DNA of 64,000 nt from Triticum aestivum (lineage: Eukaryota; Streptophyta; Magnoliopsida; Poales; Poaceae): the NCBI RefSeq assembly GCF_018294505.1, contig NC_057809.1:134390979-134454978 (forward strand). The letters are read 5' to 3'. A program made the translations under genes and the position numbers. Under the pieces are notes generated by a model. The model did not search any database and had not been told where the DNA came from. It was given only the letters and a program-made list of their open reading frames with translations. Shown piece by piece: positions 33,482-44,436 of this stretch (position 1 is the stretch's first letter; each line of letters opens with the position of its first letter).

Positions 33482-34165
33482 ATGGCGAGAGGGCATGGTC
33501 ACGGCCATTGTTTTGTGGAGGCGACCAGGTCCTCCTCCCGCCAAAGAGCCACAACGGTCAAGGAAGAGCCAGCCGCCCAAGGCGAAGGCCACGCTCGAGG
33601 TGGGGGTGCCGGACAAGGCTGCGGTCGGCAAGGTGGTCGAAGCAGAGGCGGTCGAGGCCGAGGCGGGCACGGAAGGGGGACACCCACATCATCGCCATCT
33701 CCGTCACCATCTCCGCCACCGTCTCCTCTTGCCTCGTCGAGCGGCCACGTCAGGGACACGGCATTGGAGTTCATCCTGCAGCTGCGCGAGCCGCCGCGTA
33801 TCCGCCTTCGCCTTCCCGAGGCGTTCACGAGGGTGCTGGAGATCGACCAACCATCGAGGTTGAGGCTCCACATGAAGGGGTGTTGAAACAGCGACATGTG
33901 GGTGAAGACAGGGTTCCCCATCCCTCATGTGATGCTCCTTCGTCGGGGGTGGAAAACCTTCGCACGAGCCCACTGCTTGATGGAGGGGCATATTCTCTGC
34001 TTCAATTTGGTGGAGAGCGACCTGCTCTCCGTCAAGGTCTTCGGGCGCTTGGGAGACAGGCTAGGGTGCTACGCGGAGAGCTCGACCAACGACGAGAGCT
34101 CCTCCTCAAGCAACGGTGACGGGGAGAGGACCGGCAGGGAAGACGACATGGATGGGTCCGACTAG
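33482..34165 (+). pseudogene. B3-domain-like protein, antisense to retroelement C
   Basis: The ATG at 33482 opens a basic, Gly/Arg-rich segment (GRQGGRSRGGRGRGGHGRG) and Ser/Pro linkers. A B3-like fold follows: LREPPRIRLRLPEAFTRVL, then WVKTGFPIPHVMLLRRGWK, FARAHCLMEGHILCFNLV and LLSVKVFG. An acidic Ser tail ends at TAG 34163-34165. A TGA at 33884-33886 breaks the same frame once; relatives have an ordinary codon there. B3 domains bind DNA in plant transcription factors (ARF, REM, LAV families). A role here in regulating the element or host is inference. Total length would be 227 residues. The gene lies on the strand opposite to the LTRs' sense. Confidence 0.65.
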
Positions 34166-34840
34166 GCGTCGGACACCCCGTCCCTAGGCGACGCCGGCAC
34201 CAGCACCACCTGCACCTGGCCTTCTCCCCGACAGGATGGTCTACCGGGGGCGGGGTAGTTCTTAGCGCCGACTCCTCGAGCCGGCTCCTTGAACTTCTCG
34301 GGGCCGCTGCTTCTGGCGGCTGGCGCCGGAGGGCCGGAGAAGATGAAGAAGGCGGGTGGTGGGCCGTCAACTTGGATTACGATGGCACCGACGCCTTCAT
34401 CGAGTATTGTCAGCCCGCTGCCTCATCTTTCGGCTTCTTCCCCGGCACCGTCATCACCAGCCTTCTCTTGGTGTCTTCTGTTGCTCGTACCTTGCCTAGG
34501 CGCTTCTTCTGCCCTCCTATTTGTCCTGGTCTGCTTCCTGAGGAGAGGGACAAGAAAGGGATTACGGGCATCTTATCTCTTTTTTTAAGCCTGCGGGCAC
34601 TTGTTGAATTCTAGACTTTGTAACCCCTTGCTCGTGCTCTTATTCCATATGAATTGTGCTTGTTTGACTAACGTATTAATGAAAAATGGGGTTTGCCGGG
34701 GTCTTTTGTGCGTGAGCGAGGCAAACACCAAGGAGTGAGTCCTTGTCATTTTAAATAAACAATGTTGCCCGGCAACAAACCTTGCTGTTCTCCTGCCTGA
34801 TAACACACTTAAACCCACGCTCTTGGTGGGGAGCAGGGGT
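34166..34840 (+). other. Element C, downstream of the B3-like gene
   Basis: Ser/Pro-rich frames continue to about 34600 without a domain. After that the sequence is AT-rich and 3'-UTR-like. Element C is interrupted at 34841 by the LTR of the A/B complex. Confidence 0.4.
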
Positions 34841-35757
34841 TGTCGGATCATGGGTTCCGGCAAAACACTCAAGGTTCAAACACTGGGGTGCGTGCAAAGA
34901 TTTCCCCCTACCGATCCACGTCCTAGCTTGCTAAGATCTCAAGGGCTAACTCAACGAACTCACAACACAAGGGACACAAGATTTATACTGGTTCGGGCCA
35001 CCGCTGTGGTGTAATACCCTACTCCAGTGTGGTGGTGGTGGATTGCCTCTTGGGCTATGGATGAACGGTACAAGGGGAAGAACAGCCTCCTGAGGTTGAG
35101 GTGTTCTTGTGCTCGAGTGTGACTAAGGGTTAGCTCGAGATCAGATTGATCCTGAGGCTCAGTTGTCTCTTGATGAGTTGCCTCCTACGGTGGTGGCTAG
35201 TCCTATTTATAGAGGCCCCGGTCCTCTTCCCAAATATTGAGCGGGAAGGGATCCCACAATGGCCAATTTTAAAGGGGACAACTAGTACAGCTTATCCTGA
35301 CAAAAGCAGTCTTCGCCTGCCAAAGGCTCTAGTGGTGACGCTGCCTTGGGCTCCATCGTGACCTCCGTCCTGCCGTCCTGCTGGTCTTGGTCTTGTTGCA
35401 CCGATATGGAAACCTTTGCTTGATGGCTCGGTACTTCGTGCCCACGCTTGCTTCCTTAGCACCAAAGAGGAAACAAGGACGCTGCACGGACTGGCGCCCG
35501 CCTGGCCTTGATCGTCATGGCTCACGTCACGAGAACCTCGCGAGGTTTGCCTTGCCTTGAACTCTCGGCCCCTCGCGAACCGACCCGGTGAGGCCGCTCC
35601 TGAGGAGGTCTTGCGTCGTCCGCCTCACGAGGCTTGGCCCCTTGCGTGGGTCTTGAGTGCTTACCGGTGAAAATGGGTCGTACGGGCCAGCTCGCAAAGC
35701 CACGCCGTGGGCCGCAGGCAGGCAAGTCTGGGGACCCCCGTTCCCAGAACGCCGACA
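34841..35757 (-). mobile_element. LTR 1 of the A/B gypsy complex, minus orientation
   Basis: It runs from TGTCGGATCATGG to GAACGCCGACA (917 bp) with TGTCGG/CCGACA tips. Just outside the right end is GTAGCCCCCGGGCCC, which on the minus strand is the purine-rich tract GGGCCCGGGGGCTAC directly before a 3' LTR. Two further copies lie at 40502 and 46832. Confidence 0.9.
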
Positions 35758-36051
35758 GTAGCCCCCGGGCCCAAGGCGCGCTTGGGCTTGGCTTCGAGGC
35801 GAAGCCAAAGGTCAAGTGCGGAGCGCCGCGGGCCCCAATAGCCTACGGCCTTGGTCGATGCGTGGCTGTTGATTGGACGTGGGCGTCTCCGCTTCCTCAC
35901 TCTGCCTTGGTGACTGCCCGACTTGACAAAAAGGCTAGCCTGGACAACACTTGTCTTCACTGCTCCCCTTCGCCTTGCTCAGATCCCCTTTCTTGCACCT
36001 TGCCTCTGAAATCCCCAGATCTGCTTCCATCCTCCTCCGCACCAGTGACCA

Positions 36052-38709
36052 ATGGTGCCGCACAAGGTCAAGCCCTGCTCATCGCCGGGTTGGTATGAAC
36101 CAGCTCTCGACATGCCCAATGTCTCGGAGAAGAGCCTCGCTGCCACGCACTTGCTGACGGCGGGGAGAGCAACGAGAGGGGGAAGACGGAGCTCCGGGTC
36201 GCCTCCGACGTGCCAGAGCCTGAGGGAAGCACCTTCTTTCCCTTCTTCATGAGCAGTATCTCCGCAGGGTTGGTTCCCCCTTTCTCTGACTTCTTCTATG
36301 AGGTCCTCGGCCACTACGGGCTGCAGGCGCTGCATCTTCATCCCAACTCCATCATTCTCTTGTTGATCTCCGCCTACTACTGCGAGGCGTACCTTGGCGT
36401 GATGCCATCCGTGGCTCTGCTACGCCACCTCTTCTTCCTCCGCGTCAGCGAGGGTCATATCTCCGGGTGTGCCAATTTCATCGTGGCCGGCAAGGCCAAC
36501 TCGATCTGGAATACTGGGAAGAAGGCCGACAACCTCAGGGCCAAATGGATCATGATGGGCACCAAGTGCATCCACCCGCGCTTGGTGCTGCCGACGGAGA
36601 TGCCCTAGTTTGACAAAGGGTGGTATTGCATGAAGCTTACTGAGGAACGGGCGACGTCAGTGTTGGAGCAGATGAAGGCCGACTTGAAACTGGGCAATGC
36701 GAGGGCGGCCAATGTGACAGGGGCCATGCTCCTAAGGGAAATCTTGTCGCTGCGTGTTGCTTCACTTCAGGCGCGTGCACGCCCCTTGTGGAGGCTTGGA
36801 GATGAAGAGGACAAGATTCACCTGAGCCCGGAGGCCTTGCCTGACGATGAGCTGTCTGTAGTTTTGTGCCTCTTAGTCGGGGACAACCAGGAGTAACCGC
36901 CAAGCGCATTTGTTCCCCTGTTCCGCCGCAAGGACTATGAGCAGATCGTGGCTTCCAGGCTGACTTTTGATGGTTGCGAGCTGGTGCCACCGGCGCCAAC
37001 TGGGGCCCCTGCAGCGCCGAAGCCAATGGAGCTTTCTTCTGATGAGTCCCATGGGGAGGAAGAGGGGGAGGAGGAAGACTCGGAGGTGACCCCTGAAGGG
37101 ATGGGGGAAACCTCCCCCTTGAGAAAAGCTGACATCCTCTACGCCGTGCCAGACGACGCCGAGGCCAACGCCCTGCCAAACGATGCCGAGGCCAACGCCC
37201 ATCATCCCGACAAGGGGCAGATCGTCCCTGGTCTCTCGAGATGGCACCCCCGCCTTGGCGCCGTCTGAAGCTGCTTCCGGTCCCACTGCTGCGCCATTTT
37301 CTGCTCCCAGAGCCTGCGCACCCATACCTCAGGCCTCGAGGCTCTCGGGCTTCAAGCTCCCCAAGCGGAGGGTGGACTACACCGCGGTGGACCAGTAAGT
37401 GCTGAGCTCCATCTTGGTCTTGCTTATACTGCTGCCTCCTAACGTTCGTCCTTGGTTGACCAGGCCACTGCCTTCGGCGAAGAAGAGGAAGGAGGAGGCT
37501 GCGGCCGCACCCCCTTCCGCAAGGAAAGGAGGCGACAACACTCGCACCTCCCCAGCCCGGTCGCCCTCGCGAGACCAGGGGGAGCGTCATCACGAGGATT
37601 CAGCCCCCGAGGCCCCGCTGGCTCCGGAAGTGCCGATGTCTGGCTCAGCCGCCGAGGTCCCAAAGGCTCAGGAGCCCTTGGTCTCCCAGGCCCTGGTGAT
37701 AGCGTCGCCTCATTCTCCCGTCATGCCATTGTTCCTAGGTTCTTCTGCCTCCTCTGCTCTCTTGGAGCGTGCCCTTTCAGAGATGACCCAGCTGCGGGAA
37801 GATCTCCGAGGCGCGGATCCGCGCCTAGTAGTCGGGCGCCTGGAGCTGGCCTCCGGCTGGCTTCAGTCTGATGCAACAGTCCGAGCAACATTGAGCCAGG
37901 CCGCGACGGCCTCCGAGGAGGAGAAGCAAGCCGCCGCACAAGCTGCGGCCAATCGCGAGGCGGCGCTGAAGGACGCCGAGGCCGCCCACGACTGCTGCCG
38001 GGCGCTGGAGGACGAGCTGAAGAGTCTGCGCGATGAGCACGCAGAAGAAGCTCGTGGCCGCCGGGCGAAAGAGGAAGAGATGAGGGCTCGGGAAGACGCC
38101 ATCAAGAACCGTGATGCTGAGCTGGGGGAGTTGGCAAAGATGCAGGCCGCTGAATGCGGCCAGCTGGAGGAGCTGGAGCGGAAGGTGGAGGCAGAGAAGG
38201 TCGATCTTAATGCCAAGGCAAAGGTCCTGGCTGAGGACCGCGTGGCCTTCACGCTTCTCGAGAAGAGGTCTCGTGTGGCTCTAAAGTCACTTTATGAAAA
38301 GGGCTTGGAGAGGCTGCTGACCACCGATGAGGACAGCCCCGCCCAGCTGCTTCCCTACTTGGTGAGGGCGCTCGAGAAAGTCGTGGAGGGCATCGGTCCC
38401 ATGGTAGAGGCAGAGGCTCGTGTCCTTTCTTCTGCTGCACTGATGCGTGTCTTCAGCCATCTGCACCTTCGTGACCCCAGCGCTCATATTGACGAGCTGC
38501 TAGAGCCTATGGCTGATGAACACTGCACAGCTGCCGCCGCAGCCGTGAAGGGTCAGGTGGAGGCCCTGCTGAAGAAGTTCCACGGCTTCGCTTCCGTGCC
38601 TTCGGTCGGAGGCGCCGCCACTCCTGCAGCTCCGGCCAGTGACCAAGAGGAAGGCGACATCATCAAGGGAGGAGTGCCTCTCGCGGGCGTCGATGGTGTT
38701 CAGGGGTGA
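36052..38709 (+). pseudogene. Transposase_28-like plus coiled-coil gene, antisense in element A, with intron
   Basis: The exons are 36052-37394 and 37464-38709, with a clean intron (CCA|GTAAGT ... TTGACCAG|GCC) that keeps the frame (DQ-PLPSAKKRK). The N-terminal part matches the 'putative gypsy type transposon' domain (PF04195): LVPPFSDFFYEVLGHYGLQA, LHPNSIILLLISAYYCEAYL, GCANFIVAGKANSIWNTGKK. A linker of Pro/Glu-rich sequence follows, then a long coiled coil (about 37830-38280, EEKQAAAQAAANREAALKDA, ELGELAKMQAAECGQLEELE). Breaks are a frameshift in a G run near 36178, TAG at 36606-36608 (relatives have Gln), TAA at 36894-36896 and a frameshift near 37245. The molecular role of this family is not established; despite its name, no catalytic triad is visible. 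It runs opposite to the element's LTR sense. Confidence 0.8.
37395..37463 (+). other. Intron of the antisense gene in element A
   Basis: 69 bp with GTAAGT donor and TTGACCAG acceptor. Both flanking frames are open and join in phase, and the unspliced frame meets TAA at the donor itself, which supports real splicing. Confidence 0.75.
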
Positions 38710-38862
38710 CCTGCGGCTCCTTTCCTGTTTTATTCCTGCAGCATGCATCGTGCCTTGTGGACGCGTTAAACTTGCGTTTGATATTGTGAGAACAATATGT
38801 CTTGTAATATTTTCTTCGAGATTTTGCGATTTTTCTTCCTATCTGCTTTGCGTTCTGCGTCA

Positions 38863-39170
38863 GCAGAGCCCGGCCCCGTGCATACCTCAGCCGCTGTTGA
38901 GCCGACCGGAGACCAGAATGGACCCAAGGAGTGAGGGGCTACGTGACCAGTTAGGCTCCTGAGTCGCGATGCTTAGGAGTCCCCCTTGATGCACAAACAA
39001 CTTATAGGAAGGAGACACGGGGATAGGTTTGGTGTTCTACATCGGCAGAGCCCAGCCCCGCGCATACCTCAACCGTCGTTGAGCCGACAGGAGACCAGGA
39101 TGGACCCAAGGAGTGAGGGGCTACGTGACCAGTTAGGCTCCTGAGTCGCGATGCTCAGGAGTCCCCATTA
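38863..39170. repeat. Direct duplication, about 182-bp period, in element A
   Basis: CAGAGCCCGGCCCCGTGCATACCTC at 38863 recurs at 39045 in the form CAGAGCCCAGCCCCG..., and both are followed by GAGCCGAC-GGAGACCAG and CCTGAGTCGCGATGCT. Related single copies occur in element B (about 42860 and 43230), so the motif is a family feature. Confidence 0.8.
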
Positions 39171-40147
39171 ACGTGCAAACGACCTTCATACCTTTGCCCT
39201 CGCCGAGGCTCGGCTCGGGAGGGGCGCGCGACGACCAGGTCCGAGGGACCTGGATGGGTGGCATACGCTTGGGCGTGACCCAAGCGCAGCCCCCATGCCC
39301 AGCCCCCTCGCGCGACTCTCCCGAGGGGAGGGTGTTGCGGTGAGGCCGGACACTGAGCTCTGGGGCTCCCTGAGGTTGGTGCGGCCGTGAGGCCGCCCTC
39401 AGTTGTTTATCACCAGCGCGGAGCATAGTGCTTCCGCTTGTGCACGGGCATAGCTGCTCCTCGGCAGTGTCTACGTCCAGCGCGGAGCATGGTGCTTCCA
39501 TTGGTGCGTGGGAGGGGACTCCCTACTATGGAGAGCCCCCGGGGTGTGTACAACCCCGCCCTGACACGTGGCTTGCATGGCAGGGCAAGACGAGATGTAT
39601 CTGGGCACTCATGAGCCAGCGCGGGACTCACGAGGCCCTACCTCAAGGCGGGTTGCACCTGGTCTTGGTGTTTGTTCGTTGCGCTGGTCCTGCGAGGTGG
39701 TCAGACAACCTGCACCGAACGAATCTCCTAAGGTTATCGCATGAGAAGGGCAAGAACCAACAGCCCCAGGAGGTGACGTGAATGGGGCCGGCCTGCCAGA
39801 CAGAGCTCAGCCACTAGATTTGTCGATGCTGCAGGGACGGGCCCGAGCACAGACGCCGTGCTTATCCTACTCACGCGAAGGATCCTGAAGAAACGGCCGA
39901 CGTGCGGCTCCCATGGTGGGTGGCGATCGAGAAGCTAATAATCATAAGTAGATTAAGCATGGAAAGCATACTGGCTTAGGTAAATGCAGGGAAGATACAT
40001 GCCACCGGGTCCGGCCCAAGCGGCTTGGGGATGATGCAGCCCGAGGGGCGCCCCCAGCAAGGTAAGCTAAAGACATAAAATGGGATACATGCCACTGGGA
40101 CGGACCCACGTGGCTTCGGAATGATGCAGCCCGAGGGGCGCTCCCAG
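39171..40147. other. Element A, non-coding, with small internal repeats
   Basis: CCAGCGCGGAGCATRGTGCTTCC occurs at about 39413 and 39477. The segments ATACATGCCACYGGG and GATGCAGCCCGAGGGGCGC occur at about 39998-40050 and 40084-40140. Element B has the same segments at 43650-43800. No convincing frame was found. Confidence 0.55.
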
Positions 40148-40501
40148 CTAAATGAACTTGGAAAATGTCACATGGTTCCATTGATGGAGGGGTGTTGGAG
40201 CAGCTGGAGGTACGCGGTGAAGGGGTTGCTCCTCACGAGTCACCGGGGCCCTGAGCCTCGGGAGGCTCTGGAGATCTAGGCAGTTCCTTGAGGACTGTCT
40301 CCATCTCCATGAGGACGGCGTGATGCCTGGCCTCCTGAGTCGCCAGGACGTACCGCAAGTTGTGCTGATAGGCGGACGCCATGCTCGGCAAGCCCAAAGG
40401 CATGCGAACGTAGATGTGCGGTGGACCCTCGCAACAGCCCACGTGCGAAGGCCAAAAGGGCTCCTGAGACATGGCCTTGTTGAGCCCTGGGACATCGATG
40501 T
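40148..40501 (-). pseudogene. Collapsed reverse-transcriptase remnant, element A
   Basis: The minus strand begins directly at the LTR boundary with DVPGLNK, then SQEPFWPSHVG, CEGPPHIYVRMPLGLPS and SAYQHNLRYVL. These correspond to the normal RT blocks D-Y-x-x-L-N-x-A-x-P-K-D-P-F-P-L-P and V-x-P-F-G-L-x-x-A-x-x-x-Y-Q-R, fused so that about 50 intervening residues are absent. No Y-x-D-D is present, so there is no polymerase activity. Gag and protease are missing on the 5' side. Confidence 0.7.
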
Positions 40502-41406
40502 TGTCGGATCTGGGGTTCTGGCAAAACCCTTAAGGTTCGAACTCTGGGGTGCGCACAAAGTTCTTTCCCTCCTACCAATGCACGCCCTAGCTCACTAAGA
40601 TCTCGCAGACGAACTCGACGAACTAGCAACACAAAGACACAAGATTTATACTGGTTCGGGCCGCCGTTGTGGTGTAATACCCCACTCCAGTGTGTGGTGG
40701 TGGATTGCCTCTTGGGCTGATGATGAATAGTACAAGGGAAAGAACAACCTCCTGAGGTTGAGGTGTTCTTGTGCTCTGCGAACTGGTGGATGTCAGGATG
40801 GAATGGATCCAGTCCAAGATGAGATGCCTCTACGGTGGTGGCTAGTTCTACTTATATAGGCCCTGGTCCTCTTCCCAAATATTGAGCGGGAAGGGAGCCA
40901 ACAACGACGGCCAATTTGAAAGGGGACAACTAGTACAAGCTATCCTGACAAAAGTGGTCTTCGCCTGCAAAAGGGCTCTCGTGGTGACGCCGTCTTGGGC
41001 TCCATGGTGACCTCTGTCCTGCTGGCCTGCTGGTCTTGGTCTCATTGCACATATATGGAAACCTTCGCTTGATGCCTCGGTACTCCGCGCCTGCGCTTGC
41101 CTCCTTAGCACCAAAGAGGAAACAAGGACGCTGTGCGCGCTGGCGCCCGCTTGGTGTCGACCGTCATGGGTCACGTCATGAGAGCCTCGCGAGGTTCGCC
41201 CCACCTTGATATCTCTGCTCCTCGTGAGGCAGCCTGGAGAGGACGCTCCTAAAGAGGTCTTGCGTCGCCCACCTCGTGAGGCTGGACCCTCGCGAGGGTC
41301 TTGAATGCCTTGTTGATAAAGATGGGCCGTACAGGCCCGCTAGCATAGCCACGCCGTGGGCCACAGGCAGGCAAGTCTGGGGACCCCCGTTCCCAGAACA
41401 CCGACA
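40502..41406 (-). mobile_element. LTR 2 of the A/B complex, minus orientation
   Basis: TGTCGGATCTGGGG ... GAACACCGACA, 905 bp, the same family as LTR 1 and LTR 3. On its right is the polypurine tract (GTAGCCCCCGGGCCC at 41407), so it is the 3' LTR of element B. On its left it is joined directly to the RT remnant of A with no primer site. Confidence 0.9.
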
Positions 41407-41648
41407 GTAGCCCCCGGGCCCAAGGTGCGCTCGGGCTTTGCTTCGAGGCGAATCCAAAGGACAAGCGCAGAGCGCCACGGGCCCCAAAAGCCTGTGGCCT
41501 TGGTCGACGCGTGGCGGTTGATTGGACGTGGGCATCTCCACTTCCCCACGCTGCCTCGACAACAGCTTGATTTGACAAGTCCCTGCGACATGCAAGGAAA
41601 ACCATCATTATCTGTGATCATGCAAGGCGCCGGTTGGCCTTCTTCCGC

Positions 41649-41655
41649 TATAAAT
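41649..41655 (+). promoter_or_regulatory. TATA box of the plus-strand B3-like gene in element B
   Basis: TATAAAT lies 85 bp before ATG 41734. The layout matches that of the TATAAAAA before the B3-like gene of element C (78 bp). Confidence 0.6.
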
Positions 41656-41733
41656 GGGGAGGGGGCGGAGCCCCCGTCCCCCATCTCTTCTTGGTTCACT
41701 TGCTTCTTCCTCCTTGCTCCCCCACTAGCAGCA

Positions 41734-42329
41734 ATGGCGCCTATCCGAAGGTTCTCCGCTAAAGAGAAAGGAAAGGCCCCCCGCGATGATCCAGGGCCGC
41801 TTCCGCCGAAGAAGAGGTAGGTTCACCATCGCGACAAGCAGCGATGCAGGTGGTGACGAGGCCTTGGTGCGAGCGGCCTCCTCCAGGGTACCGGCTACCC
41901 TTGTACGCCCGAGCCGAGGGCTCAGGAGGGTGGAGCGACAAGTAGTGCCGCCCGCGCCGCGCTCGTGGTCGCCGCACCACGGCGACACGCGTTGTTGCCC
42001 CTGGAATCCACGCCTCAGATTCCTCGTGCGAGCTCGTGCTATGGGCGCCGATGCCCCCAAGTTCTTGGATTCGCTTCTCGCGGTTCTTCTCCGACGTGAT
42101 GCCGCTGAGGGGGCCTCTCGAGCTCTGGATGCAGCATGCCGATTGCGACGCTCCGGTGACCGGAGCAGAGATCGAAGTGGTCCCCACTGGCAAGATCTTC
42201 ATGACCCGCGGCTGGGGCGATGTTGCGCGGATTTGCCGTGCGGAAGGCGCCCTCATGATCCACTTCGAGTACGACGGTGCCACCACGCTCTTCTTTAAGG
42301 TCTTCGACACGGAGGGCCGCCGCCTGTAG
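41734..42329 (+). pseudogene. B3-domain-like protein, antisense to retroelement B, frameshifted
   Basis: It starts MAPIRRFSAKEKGKAPRDDP and meets TAG at 41818-41820. After at least one frame change the frame covering 42036-42329 reads FSDVMPLRGPLELWM, then the B3-like core KIFMTRGWGDVARICRAEG, LMIHFEYDGATTLFFKVFD, ending TAG at 42327-42329. The pattern (positive strand end, TRGW.x.VAR, acid, hydrophobic strand F.VFD) matches the second half of plant B3 domains. The order of basic or linker N-terminus then B3 is like the gene in element C, but the sequences are clearly different members. The gene is opposite to the element's sense strand. Confidence 0.65.
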
Positions 42330-43890
42330 TGTTGCCCTAGAGGGGAGCGCCAGGCTGACGCGCGCTCCGCTCACGGCTGCTCCAGCAGCAGCAGGAGATG
42401 GGAGTCTAGCGATTCTCCTGAGCTTTACGAGACTCTAGAGACGAGTGACGATACCTATGTGCCCCCGAGCTCTCGCCGGGCTCGGAGCAGGGCCGCGGCG
42501 GCCGGCCGTCGCCGCCGCTGATCTCGATGGGGTTGGCGCCGGCCTCCCGTGGCCCACTGTTGATGATGGCGTCCGCCACGGGAGGGTGTAGATAGGATTC
42601 CTCTTAGTTCTCATTTTCATTCCCTGTGAAGAATCATGAAGTACCCTGTGGGGGTGTGTAAAGGGTCTGTAATGACTTTTGCGCATATATTCCATGTTAT
42701 GAAAACTTGCGAACACATGTCCTGTTAAGGCTCAGTCTGCCCTTTCCATCCTCGCGATAGCTTGTACGCTGACAGGTCCCGGTCCCTAGGCAGGCTACAG
42801 CCGTCGCTGGTATGCCAGGTCGCGTGTCGTAGTCAAGGCTAGGAGGTGTGCGGCCCGAGGTCCAGTAAGAGCCCCTGAGGCGCGATGCTCAGGAGGTCCC
42901 CTTTAGCGCTCAAGCAGCCATGGTAAGGCAAGAAAGGGAGTTGACGTGGCCGCAATAGGGCTGCGGTAAGCATGGCCCTTAGGCTCCAACAATTAGCCAA
43001 TCCGAGAGCGAGACTTATCTTGGTGGTTTGGGGTTGATTCTTCGCACTGCACCAGACCTGTGCGCAATCATCTGCAACGTAGCTAGGTTAGGCCCGTACG
43101 TGTCCTCCCCCTTCCAATGCTTTCCTTCGTGCTCTACGTACTCAGGTCCCGGCCCTCGAGCGAGCTCAGCCGCCGCTCGTATGCCAGGTCGCGATGCCGA
43201 GGACAAGGCCAGGGGGTGAGGGCTGGAGAGCCAGTAAGAGCTCCTGAGTCGCGATGCTTAGGACCCCCCCCCCCTTTTAACGTGCAAGAGGATTACTTGG
43301 AAGAGGTGGGAGCTTGTGGTGCCGCCTGGGCTATCCTCGTGATATTCCTGCGAGCCATCACAAGGATAAAACACGGTTTTGCCGTCATGGTTGCTAGTCC
43401 GCCACTGGTTGCTCTGTGGGGAGATGGAGGCACTGAGGGCCTGATGAGGTGACGTGCGCGAGGCGTGCCACGAGCCAGAGCTCGACCGCTCAGGTTTGTC
43501 ATCATGGCAGGGACGGACCCATGCACCAGCACGTGCCTGTGTGAGGAGGCCCCGAGGGAGGTGACGATCGAGCGGGTGATAATTGGGCAGGTGACAATCA
43601 TAGGAAGGTTAAGCATGGAAGGCAAACCAGCTTAGGTAAATGCAGAAAGATACATGCCACTGGGTCAGGCCCGAGTGGCTTGGGGATGATGCAACCCGAG
43701 GGGCGCCCCCAACAGGGTAAACTAGAGATATAAGCAAAAGGGATACATGCCACAGGGACGGACCCACGCGGCCTGGGAATAATGTAGCCCGAGGGGCACT
43801 CCCAGCTAAACGAACTTGTAAAATGTCATCTGGTTCTATAGACGAAGGAGAGTTGGTGCAGCTGAAGGCGTGCCGCGAGGGAGTAGATCC
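42330..43890. other. Element B, non-coding between convergent genes
   Basis: It separates the plus-strand B3-like gene from the minus-strand pol remnant. It contains copies of the TCCTGAGTCGCGATGCT-type repeat (near 42870 and 43230) and the ATACATGCCAC / GGGGCGC segments shared with element A. A C run lies at 43264-43274. Confidence 0.55.
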
Positions 43891-44430
43891 TCACGAGCCA
43901 CCGGGGCCCTGAGCCTCGGGAGGCTCATGGGGCTCAGGTGGTTCCCTGAGGACCGTCTCCATCTCTGCCAGGACGGAGTGTTTCCTCGCTTCCTGAGCTG
44001 CCAGGACACGCCACAGGTTGCGCTGATAGGCTGACGTCACGCTCGGCATGCCGAAAGGCATGCAAACATAGCTGTGTGGTGGACCCTCGCAACGGCCTAC
44101 GCGCGAAGGCCAGAAAGGCTCCTGAGATGCAGCCCTGTTGAGCCCTGGAATGTCGATGCAGACGCATAGCCCGACATCCTCGCCTGGATGTGGAGCTGCG
44201 CCATGTGAGCGGTGGTCGTCGTGCATGGCCCTTGCGTCTTGCAGTTCCTGAGTGGTCTTGGTGATGAACTCCAGAGCGATGGGCGCTCCTTGCCCTGTGT
44301 TCTCCTGAGGGAAACGTATCGCGAAGCACGCCTCCAAGTTGTGCCCGAGTGCCTCCCTCATGAGGTTGGCAAGGTCTGAGGCCCTCCAAAAGAGAGCCCT
44401 CGAGCCCTGCCTGAGGTGGGCGCCGGGCAT
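43891..44430 (-). pseudogene. Pol remnant with collapsed reverse transcriptase, element B
   Basis: The minus-strand frame MPGAHLRQGSRALFWRASDL... reaches LCVCIDIPGLNRAASQEPFW, then CEGPPHSYVCMPFGMPSVTS and AYQRNLWRVL, ending with a Glu/Pro tail. It has the same RT fusion as the remnant at 40148-40501: the LNRA block runs into the MPFG block, with the catalytic Y-x-D-D region absent. The shared deletion means a common ancestor already lacked a working polymerase. It lies in the expected order behind Gag and protease. Confidence 0.75.
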
Positions 44431-44436
44431 GCCTTC

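Noticed and set aside
33499..33991. Minus-strand frames opposite the B3-like gene of element C
   Set aside because: Shadows caused by GC-rich codons; there is no domain, and they do not line up with Gag, protease or pol expected on that strand.
36637..37593. 318-codon minus-strand frame opposite the Transposase_28-like gene
   Set aside because: Arg/Pro-rich shadow of the plus-strand coding sequence, which has recognisable blocks and a spliced intron.
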